From Salinibacterium amurskyense (GTDB lineage: Bacteria; Actinomycetota; Actinomycetes; Actinomycetales; Microbacteriaceae): a DNA stretch of 64,000 bases. Location: assembly GCF_002797685.1 (NCBI RefSeq), contig NZ_PGFH01000001.1, positions 62,001-126,000 of the forward strand. The letters run 5' to 3'. Positions 8,930 through 16,779 of this stretch are shown here, in pieces. The notes below the pieces were generated by a model that had not been told where the DNA came from, made no database searches, and saw only the letters and a list, made by a program, of their open reading frames with translations. Within the stretch, counting starts at the first letter, position 1; the number at the start of each line of letters is the position of its first letter. Position numbers and translations under genes: made by a program.

Positions 8930-9916
8930 TTAGAGGGCGGGCTCCAGGTCGTCAACGTTGTCGATGTCGACGATGGTGTTCTCCAGCGGGACCATCTCGG
9001 GAACCGTCTCACCCTTCATCACGGAGATGAGGGTTTCGATGGCGAGTTCACCGTTGCGGAACGGAGGCTGCAGGATGGTGCTGAACTGCTTGCCTTCGCG
9101 GATGTTGTCGAAGGCTCCAGCCTCACCGTTGATGCCAACAACGACCGGAACGAAGTCGAGTCCGCTCTCTTCGAGTGCCTGCAGGAAGCCCTTGGCCATC
9201 GTGTCGTCCTGAGCGTAAACGCCCTTGATCTGGTCACCGAACTTGGTGATGAGGTCGCGCGAAGCTACGAGAGCCTTCTGCTGGTCGAAGTCAGCGTTGA
9301 CCGTGGCGAGAATCTCGAGCCCTGAACCCATGCTTTCGAGTTCGTCGAGGAAGCCACCACTGCGGGCGATCTCAGTACCGTTTCCGGCCTGGCCCGCAAT
9401 AACAACGATGCCGCCAGTGCTGTCGAGGGCACCGTCGAGCTGCTGAGCGCTGATCTTGCCCTGGTCGTACTTGTCGGCGCCTGCGAAGGACTGAATGAGC
9501 TCCATCGACTCGTCACCGGCACGGGTGTCGATGGCGACAACGGGGATGCCAGCCTGCTCTGCCTTGAGCAGTCCAGGCAGGTAGCTGTTCTCGTCTGCTG
9601 GCCAGAGCAGGATGCCGTCAACACCGCGCGAGACGCAGGAGTTGAGCTGTTCTGCGCCGGTCTGAGCCGAGAACTCTTCGCTGACGATGGTGAGCTCTAC
9701 GCCGGCTGCATCTGCAGCGGCCTGAGCGCCCTCGTTAGCCGGGGTGACGTAGGGGTGTGAGTTGGCGAGCGTGACATAGCAAATGCTCTTGCCTTCGACA
9801 CTGCCTGCGTCGCCGGATGCTGAGTCCGTGCCTGAATCGGCGGCGGTGCAGCCTGCTACTGCGAACAGAAGCGTGGCAGCAGCCGAGGCGACGAGGATAT
9901 TACGACGTGCAATCAT
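8930..9916 (-). CDS. Sugar ABC importer, substrate-binding lipoprotein
   Basis: This 328-residue protein starts with a lipoprotein signal peptide whose lipobox is VAGC, lipidated Cys at about residue 23. A type I periplasmic-binding-protein fold (Peripla_BP_4, RbsB-like) follows, with segments such as DGILLWPADENSYLPGLLKAEQAGIPVVAIDT. It captures the sugar outside the membrane for the two permeases encoded upstream in the same operon. Its start overlaps the upstream permease gene by 4 bases. Sugar specificity is unknown. Confidence 0.88.
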   Translation of the reverse strand: MIARRNILVASAAATLLFAVAGCTAADSGTDSASGDAGSVEGKSICYVTLANSHPYVTPANEGAQAAADAAGVELTIVSEEFSAQTGAEQLNSCVSRGVDGILLWPADENSYLPGLLKAEQAGIPVVAIDTRAGDESMELIQSFAGADKYDQGKISAQQLDGALDSTGGIVVIAGQAGNGTEIARSGGFLDELESMGSGLEILATVNADFDQQKALVASRDLITKFGDQIKGVYAQDDTMAKGFLQALEESGLDFVPVVVGINGEAGAFDNIREGKQFSTILQPPFRNGELAIETLISVMKGETVPEMVPLENTIVDIDNVDDLEPAL

Positions 9917-10935
9917 GCGTTCCTCCTAGGAAGTGGTGTGTTTCTTGGTGCGACCCTCACGCTTCTCTGCGCGCGGGAAGATGCGCCGCCATGTCCGGAG
10001 ACAATGCGGTCGAGGCTGATCAGAAGGATCAGCAGAAGGCCGGTGTAGATGGCCTGGGTGTACGACGGAACGCCGTTGTATTCAAGGGCTGTCGTGAGGG
10101 CGCCGAGGGCGAGCACTCCGCCGAGGGTGGCGAGCGACGAGCCGCGGCCACCTTCGAGTCGCGTGCCACCGATGACCACAGCGGTAATCGCGGGGATCAA
10201 CATGACGGCACCGGCAACAGGTGACCCTGCGGCGGTACTCAGCGACTGCATCATCCCTGCTAACCCGGCAAAGAAGCCCGACAGAATGAAGGACGTTGCA
10301 ATGTACCCGTTGGCGTTGATGCCGCTTGAGGTGGCTGCCGGAGCATCGCTGCCGACCGCGTAGAGGTTGCGCCCGGTGGGGGTGAGCTTCAGCCACACGA
10401 ACATCAGCACGGCAGCGGTCAAGAAGATCGCCGATCGTGGTGTGAGTATCCAAAGGAAGTCAGCTGTCAACGGAAGACCGAAGATCGGGTCTTCTGAACT
10501 CAACGGGTACGAGTTCGTGAGCAGCAGGGCAAGTGACGCGAAGATCAACAGCGTGGCCAAGGTCGCGACGAGCGAGTTGATCTTGAACACCACCACCATC
10601 AACGCATTGACCGCACCGATCAGAATGCCGACGGCGACACCCGCGGCGGCGGCCGGAACGTTGCCGATGACCGGCTGCATGAAGATCGTGGTGATGCCCG
10701 CCATCGACATCATCGATCCAATAGAGAGGTCGATCTGGCCCGCGATCAGCACTGGCGTAAGGCCGAGTGCCAAGAAGCCGACGACCGTTGCTCTGTCGAG
10801 CACCGACTGGAGCGTGTTGACGGTGAGGAAGTCGTCGAGGCTCAGGCCGCCAAAAACGGCGACCGCAACGAGCATGATGACCAGTCGGTACTGAACCGCA
10901 CGGGTACCGAGTAGAGCGAAGTCGAAGTTTTTCAC
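9913..10935 (-). CDS. Sugar ABC importer, permease
   Basis: This 340-residue RbsC-like permease has about nine membrane segments and the family motif GQIDLSIGSMMSM near residue 66. It is fourth of the five genes that overlap stop-to-start from DUF4432 to the binding protein. It differs clearly from the rhamnose permeases, so this is a separate transporter and not a recent duplication. The C terminus is basic and cytoplasmic. Confidence 0.85.
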   Translation of the reverse strand: MKNFDFALLGTRAVQYRLVIMLVAVAVFGGLSLDDFLTVNTLQSVLDRATVVGFLALGLTPVLIAGQIDLSIGSMMSMAGITTIFMQPVIGNVPAAAAGVAVGILIGAVNALMVVVFKINSLVATLATLLIFASLALLLTNSYPLSSEDPIFGLPLTADFLWILTPRSAIFLTAAVLMFVWLKLTPTGRNLYAVGSDAPAATSSGINANGYIATSFILSGFFAGLAGMMQSLSTAAGSPVAGAVMLIPAITAVVIGGTRLEGGRGSSLATLGGVLALGALTTALEYNGVPSYTQAIYTGLLLILLISLDRIVSGHGGASSRAQRSVRVAPRNTPLPRRNA

Positions 10936-11915
10936 AGTCTTCCTGCCTTCCGACGAAAGTACGCGTCGATGCCGACGGCTCCGAGCACAATGGCGCCCGT
11001 GATGAGTCCGGTTGCTTGGCTGGGGAAGCCGAGCAAGATGATCAGGTTGCCGATGAGGGCGGTGATGAGCACGCCGCCGACGGTGCGCAGCACGCTACCG
11101 TTGCCGCCGAAGACGCTCGTTCCGCCGATCACCACTGCGGTGATCGCCACGAACTCGTAGCCGGTACCGATGATGGGGCGCGCTTGGCCGTTGCTCAGAG
11201 CAAGAAGCACTCCGCACAGTCCGGCGAGAAAGCCCGTCATTGCAAACGCGGCGGCCTTCGTGAATCGCACGGGAACCGCGCTGGCCTGAGCTGCTTGGTA
11301 GTTGCCACCGACCGCAAGGCTCCAGCGACCAAACGAGGTGCGGGCGAGCAGCGGATGCAGAATCAAGGCCACGAAGATGAAGATCCAGATGAACACCGGG
11401 ATGCCCAGGATGCTGCTCTTCACGAACGTGGAGAGAGCGCTCGGCTGGGCGTACACAATGCCACCACCGACGAGCAGCTGGCTCAGGCCGAGGAGCACCG
11501 AGCCGGTGCCCAGAGTCGCGATGATCGGGTTGATGCGCAGGTAGCCGATCAGGATGCCGTTGACGACACCACCCATACTCGCGACGAGCAAGCCCATCAG
11601 CGCAGCGAGGCCGGTGCCCATCGATTCTTGAGCACCGAGGGTGACGAGGGCGCCCATGGCGACGTTGGCCGGAACAGAGAGGTCGGCGAGACCTCCCGAG
11701 ACCATCACGAAGGTCATACCGAGGGCGATGAGGCCCACCGCCGAGTTGGCGTTGAGCACGTTGGTCAGGTTGTTTACCGTCAGAAATGACGGTGAGGCAA
11801 CTGACCCAATAACGACGAGCACCAGAATTGCAATGGGGATGCTCAGCGTACTGAACAGTGCGCCGGGCGTTTTGCTCTTGTCGAGGCTTTTCGCGGGTGC
11901 GACGAGCTGATTCAT
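10932..11915 (-). CDS. Sugar ABC importer, permease
   Basis: This 327-residue RbsC-like permease is the second channel subunit of the importer. It contains SGGLADLSVPANVAMG in place of the usual GxIDLSVGS motif, and the C-terminal TAVVIGGTSVFGGNGSVLRT segment. It overlaps both neighbours by 4 bases. The altered motif (ADLSVPA) may reflect divergence of one half of a heterodimeric channel. Confidence 0.85.
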   Translation of the reverse strand: MNQLVAPAKSLDKSKTPGALFSTLSIPIAILVLVVIGSVASPSFLTVNNLTNVLNANSAVGLIALGMTFVMVSGGLADLSVPANVAMGALVTLGAQESMGTGLAALMGLLVASMGGVVNGILIGYLRINPIIATLGTGSVLLGLSQLLVGGGIVYAQPSALSTFVKSSILGIPVFIWIFIFVALILHPLLARTSFGRWSLAVGGNYQAAQASAVPVRFTKAAAFAMTGFLAGLCGVLLALSNGQARPIIGTGYEFVAITAVVIGGTSVFGGNGSVLRTVGGVLITALIGNLIILLGFPSQATGLITGAIVLGAVGIDAYFRRKAGRL

Positions 11916-13423
11916 GCGGCCACCTCCTGACCTGTTGCGGCGCGCATGACCGACTCTTCGGTTGCATCCGCGCGGGAAATTTCTGCCGAGATCACGCCTT
12001 CGTGCAACACGAAGATGCGATCGCAGACTGCGAGCAGTTCGGGCAGCTCGGAGCTGATCATGAGTACTCCGCCGCCGTCTTGGGCGAATTCGCCAATGAT
12101 GTGATGGATGTCAGCTTTAGCGCCCACATCGACACCTCGGGTTGGCTCGTCGAGAATGAGCAGCTTCGGTTCGGAGAGCAGCCACTTGCCGAGAACGACC
12201 TTCTGCTGGTTTCCCCCACTGAAGACGTTGAGCGGACGCTCGACCTGGGGCGGGTTGACCTTGAGACGGTCGGCAAGCTCCGTGACGATCTTGCGTTCCT
12301 TGCCCAAGAAGATGAGCAGGGCATTTGTGATGCGCGTGATCACCGGCAGGGTGAAGTTTTCGCGAACCGACAACCCCGGAATGATTCCTTGGCCCTTTCG
12401 GTCTTCGGGAACAAGAGCGACCCCGGCGGCAACCCCCTGACGAGGCGAGCGGATCTTCACCGTCTTGCCCGCGAGGGTGATGGTGCCTTCTTCGAGCGGA
12501 TCGAGCCCAAACAGTGCGCGAGCAACTTCGGTGCGGCCTGAGCCGACGAGGCCTGCTAGCCCGACGATCTCGTGCTTGCGAACATCCAGAGTCACATTGT
12601 CGAACTGACCGGCACGCGATGCGCCGACAACCGACAAGACTTGCTCGCCGAGCTCGAGATCAAATTTGGGGAACATCTCGTTGAGGTCGCGACCGACCAT
12701 GAGGCTGACCATCTCATCGGGAGTGATTCCCGCGACGTCCCGAGTTTCGATGTGGCGGCCGTCGCGAAGAACGGTTACCCGGTCGCCGATTTCCATGACC
12801 TCTTGAAGGCGGTGACTGATGTAGATGATCGCGATGCCGCGGTCACGCATCTTGGTGATGACATCGAAGAGAACGCGAGTCTCTTTGTCTCCCAGCGACG
12901 ATGTCGGTTCATCGAACACCACAATGTTCGGCTGGCGCGCGACAACCTTGGCGATCTCGACCAGCTGTTGCTGGCTAATAGAGAGGTCGCCCAAACGCGT
13001 GCCCGGATCGATGTCGGTGTCGAGTTCGTCGAGCACCGCAGCAGCTTTCGCGTTCATCGCGCGGTAGTCCACGAAAGGACCACGCTTGGGCATCGCGCCC
13101 AAGCTGATGTTCTCGGCCACCGAAAGATCGGGAACGAGGTTGAGCTCTTGGTAGATCATGCCGATACCTCGGCTGCGGGCTTCGCGCGGGGTCCAGTGGG
13201 TCGCTTTGCGACCACCGACCTCGATCTCGCCCTTATCGGGCTGGTAGAAACCGGCCAAAATCTTCATCAGCGTGGACTTGCCAGCGCCGTTCTCTCCGAC
13301 GATGGCATGCACTTCGCCCTCGTTGATCTCAAGATCAACGTCTTGAAGCGCCATCACGCCGGGAAAGGATTTGGTGATCCCGGTCATCCGAAGAGCGACT
13401 GCGGGTGTCGACTCGGTTGTCAT
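11912..13423 (-). CDS. Sugar ABC importer, fused ATP-binding protein
   Basis: This is a 503-residue RbsA/MglA-type double ATPase. Walker [10 protein letters not shown] is at residues 43-51 and Walker B is VVFDEPTSSL. The degenerate second P-loop is LVGSGRTE, followed by FSGGNQQKV and LILDEPTRGVD. It is similar in plan to RhaT at 2069-3586 but clearly diverged. The start overlaps the DUF4432 stop by 4 bases, and GAGGGGAG inside that gene serves as ribosome binding site. Confidence 0.88.
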   Translation of the reverse strand: MTTESTPAVALRMTGITKSFPGVMALQDVDLEINEGEVHAIVGENGAGKSTLMKILAGFYQPDKGEIEVGGRKATHWTPREARSRGIGMIYQELNLVPDLSVAENISLGAMPKRGPFVDYRAMNAKAAAVLDELDTDIDPGTRLGDLSISQQQLVEIAKVVARQPNIVVFDEPTSSLGDKETRVLFDVITKMRDRGIAIIYISHRLQEVMEIGDRVTVLRDGRHIETRDVAGITPDEMVSLMVGRDLNEMFPKFDLELGEQVLSVVGASRAGQFDNVTLDVRKHEIVGLAGLVGSGRTEVARALFGLDPLEEGTITLAGKTVKIRSPRQGVAAGVALVPEDRKGQGIIPGLSVRENFTLPVITRITNALLIFLGKERKIVTELADRLKVNPPQVERPLNVFSGGNQQKVVLGKWLLSEPKLLILDEPTRGVDVGAKADIHHIIGEFAQDGGGVLMISSELPELLAVCDRIFVLHEGVISAEISRADATEESVMRAATGQEVAA

Positions 13424-14466
13424 TCTGAACTCCCCTCATCGCGAACACTGTCTGATCCATTGGTTCGCTGAAGTGTGAATCGCACACTGTAGCTGACGCT
13501 CTGCCCGGCAGGGATCGAGGTGAGCTCGCCGGCCTCGCGTGCTGCATTGCGTCCGAAAACGTTGGCGGTGTTAGTTGGTTCGATGCCTAAGGCGTAATGC
13601 CCCTGACCGACCATCTTCCACTGGAAGAGCCACGGGAGCTCCAGCCCGGAGAACTCGACAATCAGTTCAAGACCGAGATCGGGGTTCGTTACACGTACCT
13701 GTGCCGCCGGCTCGTCGCCGATCGTGTGGCGGAAAACCTGTTCGGCGAATCCGGGAGTGGGCGCGGCGCCTGTCTGCCAGGTATCGATTCCCTTCTCTCC
13801 CTCGGCGTCGCGGGCGACGGTTTCGCGGGAGGGAATATCGACAATGGTGTTTTCTGACAGCAGCGGCCAGCCGAGGTTGATGTGGTACAGAATCATGTGC
13901 GGCTGCTCGGCGAATGACTCGTTGGTCACGGTGTCTTCGAGCAGGAACGACGTCGCGCCGACCTCAGCCGAAATCGTGCGCTGCAGCGTCAGGTTCTCGC
14001 CAAAGACAGCGGCCTGACGAGTAACGGCCTTGACCACTACTTCGCGGGCGTTGGCTTCGGCTCGGATGACGCGAGCTTTCTGCGCACCGATGCGGCCGTG
14101 CAATCCCAAAGTCTGCCCCGCGTCGTCACCAGCCGGCCCGAACGTGTCGAGACCACAGGTGGCGAGCAGTCCGCCGCCGAAGGTCCGCAACCAACCAGCG
14201 CCCTCGGGTTCAAATGCTTCAGGGGCGGTGATCTCGGTCGGCGAGATCCACGCGATGGGGATGCCGTCGAACGTGACCTGCCCGATGTCGAGCGCCCGGT
14301 CCGGATGAAGTTCGACCTCCATACCGCTGCCGTTCACCATCCGCAGACGGCGCGCACCCCGCGCAGGCCCTTCGGCCTCCACGAAGCTGTCGAGTCGAAC
14401 GACCTGAGAGAGCGAACCTACGCGTTCTCTCAGGGCCGTTCCCTCGCGACCAAAAACGTTAGACAT
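13420..14466 (-). CDS. DUF4432 family, aldose-epimerase-like protein
   Basis: The 348-residue product resembles the DUF4432 branch of the galactose-mutarotase fold. Characteristic stretches are MEVELHPDRALDIGQVTFDGIPIAWISP, GLHGRIG and YHINLGWPLL, and the C terminus carries GIEPTN. Such proteins are thought to equilibrate sugar anomers or act on sugar ketones, but few have been characterised. I start at 14466 (MSNVFGREG). The 74 residues further upstream are read antiparallel to nothing recognisable and overlap the previous gene. This start overlaps the cupin stop by 8 bases. It probably prepares the imported sugar for the neighbouring isomerase or dehydrogenase. Confidence 0.78.
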   Translation of the reverse strand: MSNVFGREGTALRERVGSLSQVVRLDSFVEAEGPARGARRLRMVNGSGMEVELHPDRALDIGQVTFDGIPIAWISPTEITAPEAFEPEGAGWLRTFGGGLLATCGLDTFGPAGDDAGQTLGLHGRIGAQKARVIRAEANAREVVVKAVTRQAAVFGENLTLQRTISAEVGATSFLLEDTVTNESFAEQPHMILYHINLGWPLLSENTIVDIPSRETVARDAEGEKGIDTWQTGAAPTPGFAEQVFRHTIGDEPAAQVRVTNPDLGLELIVEFSGLELPWLFQWKMVGQGHYALGIEPTNTANVFGRNAAREAGELTSIPAGQSVSYSVRFTLQRTNGSDSVRDEGSSE

Positions 14467-15703
14467 GGAGTCCCAATTCGGCGTTCTCGGGACCGAAGTG
14501 CTTGAGAATAACGAGGTCCTGGGTAGCGGAGCGGTTAGTAACGGTAACTCCGGCGCGAGCTGCCGACTCGGTGACGAAGAACTCGTCTTGGCTGAGCTGT
14601 CCGAAGCGGATGAGCGTGGCGGCGGCGATGTCGTGGGTGCCGAGCGTTCCGGTTCCCTGCACGGCAATGAGACCGTACGCATCAGCATCCGTCACCGTCA
14701 CCGACTGGCCCGGGCGAACAGTGAGCTCCTTCGCGCTGAAGTGAGGCGAGCGGTACACGATCCACTTTTCAACGTACGCGGTCTCGCCATCAGCCAGCGA
14801 CTGCGCGGTCGAGTACGGCGCCATGAAGCGGTTCGTCACGAAGTTGGGGTCGGTGTTCTTCTCCCAGTCGAGCAAGGAAATGATGAAGTCGAAGTCTCCG
14901 TGGTGCTCCGGCGGAACGTCCTTCCACAGGAGTTCCTCGGGAACCTCGCGGTTATTGCTCCACGACTCACACATGCAGAAGACGTCGCAGGCGGCTTGGG
15001 GTTCGTAGGTGCAGATACTGGCGGGAGCGTGCAGAACGCCCGACGGGATGTCCCACCCGGTGCCGAGCTGAGTGCGGTAGCCGCGCGAAAGATCGGTGAT
15101 GCGGTTGTCGCCACCGTCGCCGAAACGCATGAGGCGGGCTTTCACCTGATCAGTGGTGACCTCGGGCTGGAAGCCGAGGAACGAGATCGGCTGGTCGCCC
15201 AAGTGGTTGTTCATGTGAGGCGAGTAGTAGTAGGCCTCGGGCTTGCCGGGCTTGTCTACGAGCGCAGCTTTCTCATCCGTGTGGTGCACGTGAAAAGGCA
15301 GCGCCTGCTGGTTGTCGAAGAACTTCGAGTACATCGGCCACTTCTCGTGCTGCGTCCAGAGACGCTCACCAATCGCTTCGCCCTTGTGGTGTCCGACGAA
15401 TTCGTCGAAGGGAAGCAGTGCGCCACCATCGGGGTCAACGACGAGGCTGAGGCCTTCGTTTGCTCCCGTGAGAGGCCCGTTGTCGGCGCGAACGGCGGAA
15501 GAGAGCCAGCGCTCATCGATGCCGCCCCGGCCCTGGGCGAAGGGGAAGTAGTCATCCGGGTGAAGGCGGATACGGCGACCGGGAGTGCAGAATGCGCGGG
15601 GAACCCAGGTGGGGGCGAGCTGAACGATGCCCTGCCCAGCTTCGAGAGCGCGATCCATGCCGGATGCGCTGCTTGCGACGTTTTCGTACGCTCCATCGAC
15701 CAT
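14459..15703 (-). CDS. MPI-like cupin sugar isomerase (type I phosphomannose isomerase fold)
   Basis: The 414-residue protein shows the layout of zinc-dependent type I phosphomannose isomerases. A HVH pair at residues 138-140 sits in PFHVHHTDEKA, a KPE at 154-156 in GKPEAYYY, and a later metal His at about 225 in IPSGVLHAPAS. It could therefore interconvert an aldose (or aldose phosphate) and a ketose. I start at 15703 with AAGGAGA upstream; the frame reaches 15751. It is the promoter-proximal gene of the second sugar operon, behind tandem GGTTCAnTGAACC sites. The substrate is unknown and a non-phosphorylated pentose or hexose is possible. Confidence 0.68.
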   Translation of the reverse strand: MVDGAYENVASSASGMDRALEAGQGIVQLAPTWVPRAFCTPGRRIRLHPDDYFPFAQGRGGIDERWLSSAVRADNGPLTGANEGLSLVVDPDGGALLPFDEFVGHHKGEAIGERLWTQHEKWPMYSKFFDNQQALPFHVHHTDEKAALVDKPGKPEAYYYSPHMNNHLGDQPISFLGFQPEVTTDQVKARLMRFGDGGDNRITDLSRGYRTQLGTGWDIPSGVLHAPASICTYEPQAACDVFCMCESWSNNREVPEELLWKDVPPEHHGDFDFIISLLDWEKNTDPNFVTNRFMAPYSTAQSLADGETAYVEKWIVYRSPHFSAKELTVRPGQSVTVTDADAYGLIAVQGTGTLGTHDIAAATLIRFGQLSQDEFFVTESAARAGVTVTNRSATQDLVILKHFGPENAELGLHV

Positions 15704-15781
15704 GTGCGATTCTCCTTCTTCAAGCCGGTGCGGCAGCTTGGCGAATCGCACAGGCTGCTCTGCCGTGTCTAGTTCAGTTCT

Positions 15782-15808
15782 GGTTCAATGAACCGGTGTT
15801 CAGTGAAC
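15782..15808. promoter_or_regulatory. Tandem LacI-type operators of the second sugar operon
   Basis: Two palindromes lie 15 bases apart centre to centre: GGTTCAATGAACC at 15782-15794 and GTTCAGTGAAC at 15798-15808. Both match the core of the site at 6652-6670 upstream of the second lacI gene. They sit about 80-105 bases before the cupin gene start, in the promoter region. Confidence 0.72.
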
Positions 15809-15880
15809 CTATCACTCGTGACGGGAAAGTGTCAACGCTCAACCACATTGGTGCAGATGCGGGGGCGCCCCTCGAACGTT

Positions 15881-15920
15881 TGTGTGAAATTTCGTGGGTT
15901 GTAACATGAAATCTCACACA
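15881..15920. promoter_or_regulatory. DeoR-type inverted repeat upstream of deoR-like gene
   Basis: Arms TGTGTGAAATTTC (15881-15893) and GAAATCTCACACA (15908-15920) are inverted with one mismatch and a 14-base spacer. The right arm ends just before the GAGGA ribosome binding site of the gene at 15936. It is probably the autoregulatory site. A related half-site occurs before rhaEW (16732-16747). Confidence 0.68.
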
Positions 15921-15935
15921 CCACCGAGGAGCACG

Positions 15936-16697
15936 ATGGCGACGATTGGCACTCTGGGCGCACAGCAACGGCGAGCGATGTTGCAGGAGCGCCTCAATCG
16001 CGACGGCGCTCTGCGCCTCGACGACATCGCTGCCGAGCTCGCCGTCTCGGCGATGACCGTGCGCCGCGATCTCGATGAGATGGAAGCCGAAGGGCTGCTG
16101 CGGCGGGTACGCGGCGGAGCGATCTCGATCTCGGGGCCGCGCCCCTTCGATGAACGCCGTGCCGTGCGTGCCCGCGCCAAGCAAGTGATCGCCACGAAAG
16201 CGTTGGCGCTCATTCCGCAATCGGGAGCGATCGCGCTCGACGCTTCCACCACGACCGGCACGATAGCTACGACGATCGGCCAGCGTGATGGGCTTTCTGT
16301 CGTCACCAACTCGTTCGAGAACTTCATTTGCCTGCGCTCGATTCCGGGGGTGACCGGGGTGCTCACAGGCGGCGAGTCCGAGCCGAAGACCGAGAGTCTG
16401 GTGGGGCTTCTCGCCTGCCAGGGGGCGGCATCCGTGCTGTACTCGCGCTTCTTCTCCTCGGCGAGCGCCGTCGACCCGAGTCTCGGCAGCTCTGAGGTAT
16501 CGCTCGATGAGAGTCAGGTCAAGCAGGCCTTTGCCGGCGCCGCTCGCGAGACGATTCTCTGCGTCGATTCGTCGAAGCTGGACGACCAGTCGATCGCGGT
16601 GAGCTTCAACCTGCGTGACGTGAGCTTGCTGATCACCGAACTCGACCCGCGGGATTCCCGGCTGGATGCTTACCGGGAGCACGTCGAGCTTCTCTAA
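15936..16697 (+). CDS. DeoR/GlpR-family regulator
   Basis: The product is 253 residues. The N-terminal DeoR helix-turn-helix covers QQRRAMLQERLNRDG to MTVRRDLDEMEAEGLL, and the C-terminal DeoRC effector domain contains the phosphosugar-binding DASTTTGTIA motif and CVDSSKLDDQS. Such regulators usually respond to phosphorylated sugars, which would fit rhamnulose 1-phosphate or another intermediate. I chose the ATG at 15936 because GAGGA lies 5 bases before it; the open frame begins further upstream, inside the operator. It is followed by rhaEW and rhaB in the same direction. Confidence 0.83.
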   Translation: MATIGTLGAQQRRAMLQERLNRDGALRLDDIAAELAVSAMTVRRDLDEMEAEGLLRRVRGGAISISGPRPFDERRAVRARAKQVIATKALALIPQSGAIALDASTTTGTIATTIGQRDGLSVVTNSFENFICLRSIPGVTGVLTGGESEPKTESLVGLLACQGAASVLYSRFFSSASAVDPSLGSSEVSLDESQVKQAFAGAARETILCVDSSKLDDQSIAVSFNLRDVSLLITELDPRDSRLDAYREHVELL

Positions 16698-16731
16698 CAT
16701 GCACGCTCCCTTGCACCTTCTGGTAATTTAT

Positions 16732-16747
16732 TGTTAGATTTCACAAA
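16732..16747. promoter_or_regulatory. Possible DeoR half-site before rhaEW
   Basis: TGTTAGATTTCACAAA resembles the arms of the inverted repeat at 15881-15920 (common core ATTTCACA). It lies 32 bases before rhaEW. TGTTAGATT also occurs at 21438-21446 before the gntR gene. The evidence is similarity only. Confidence 0.45.
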
Positions 16748-16779
16748 TACTTACAAACCTGACGATACGGGATACCTCC

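Noticed and set aside
14465-15772. A 435-codon plus-strand frame over the cupin and DUF4432 genes
   Set aside because: It is a reverse-frame shadow of a gene with strong zinc-isomerase motifs and a good ribosome binding site on the other strand.
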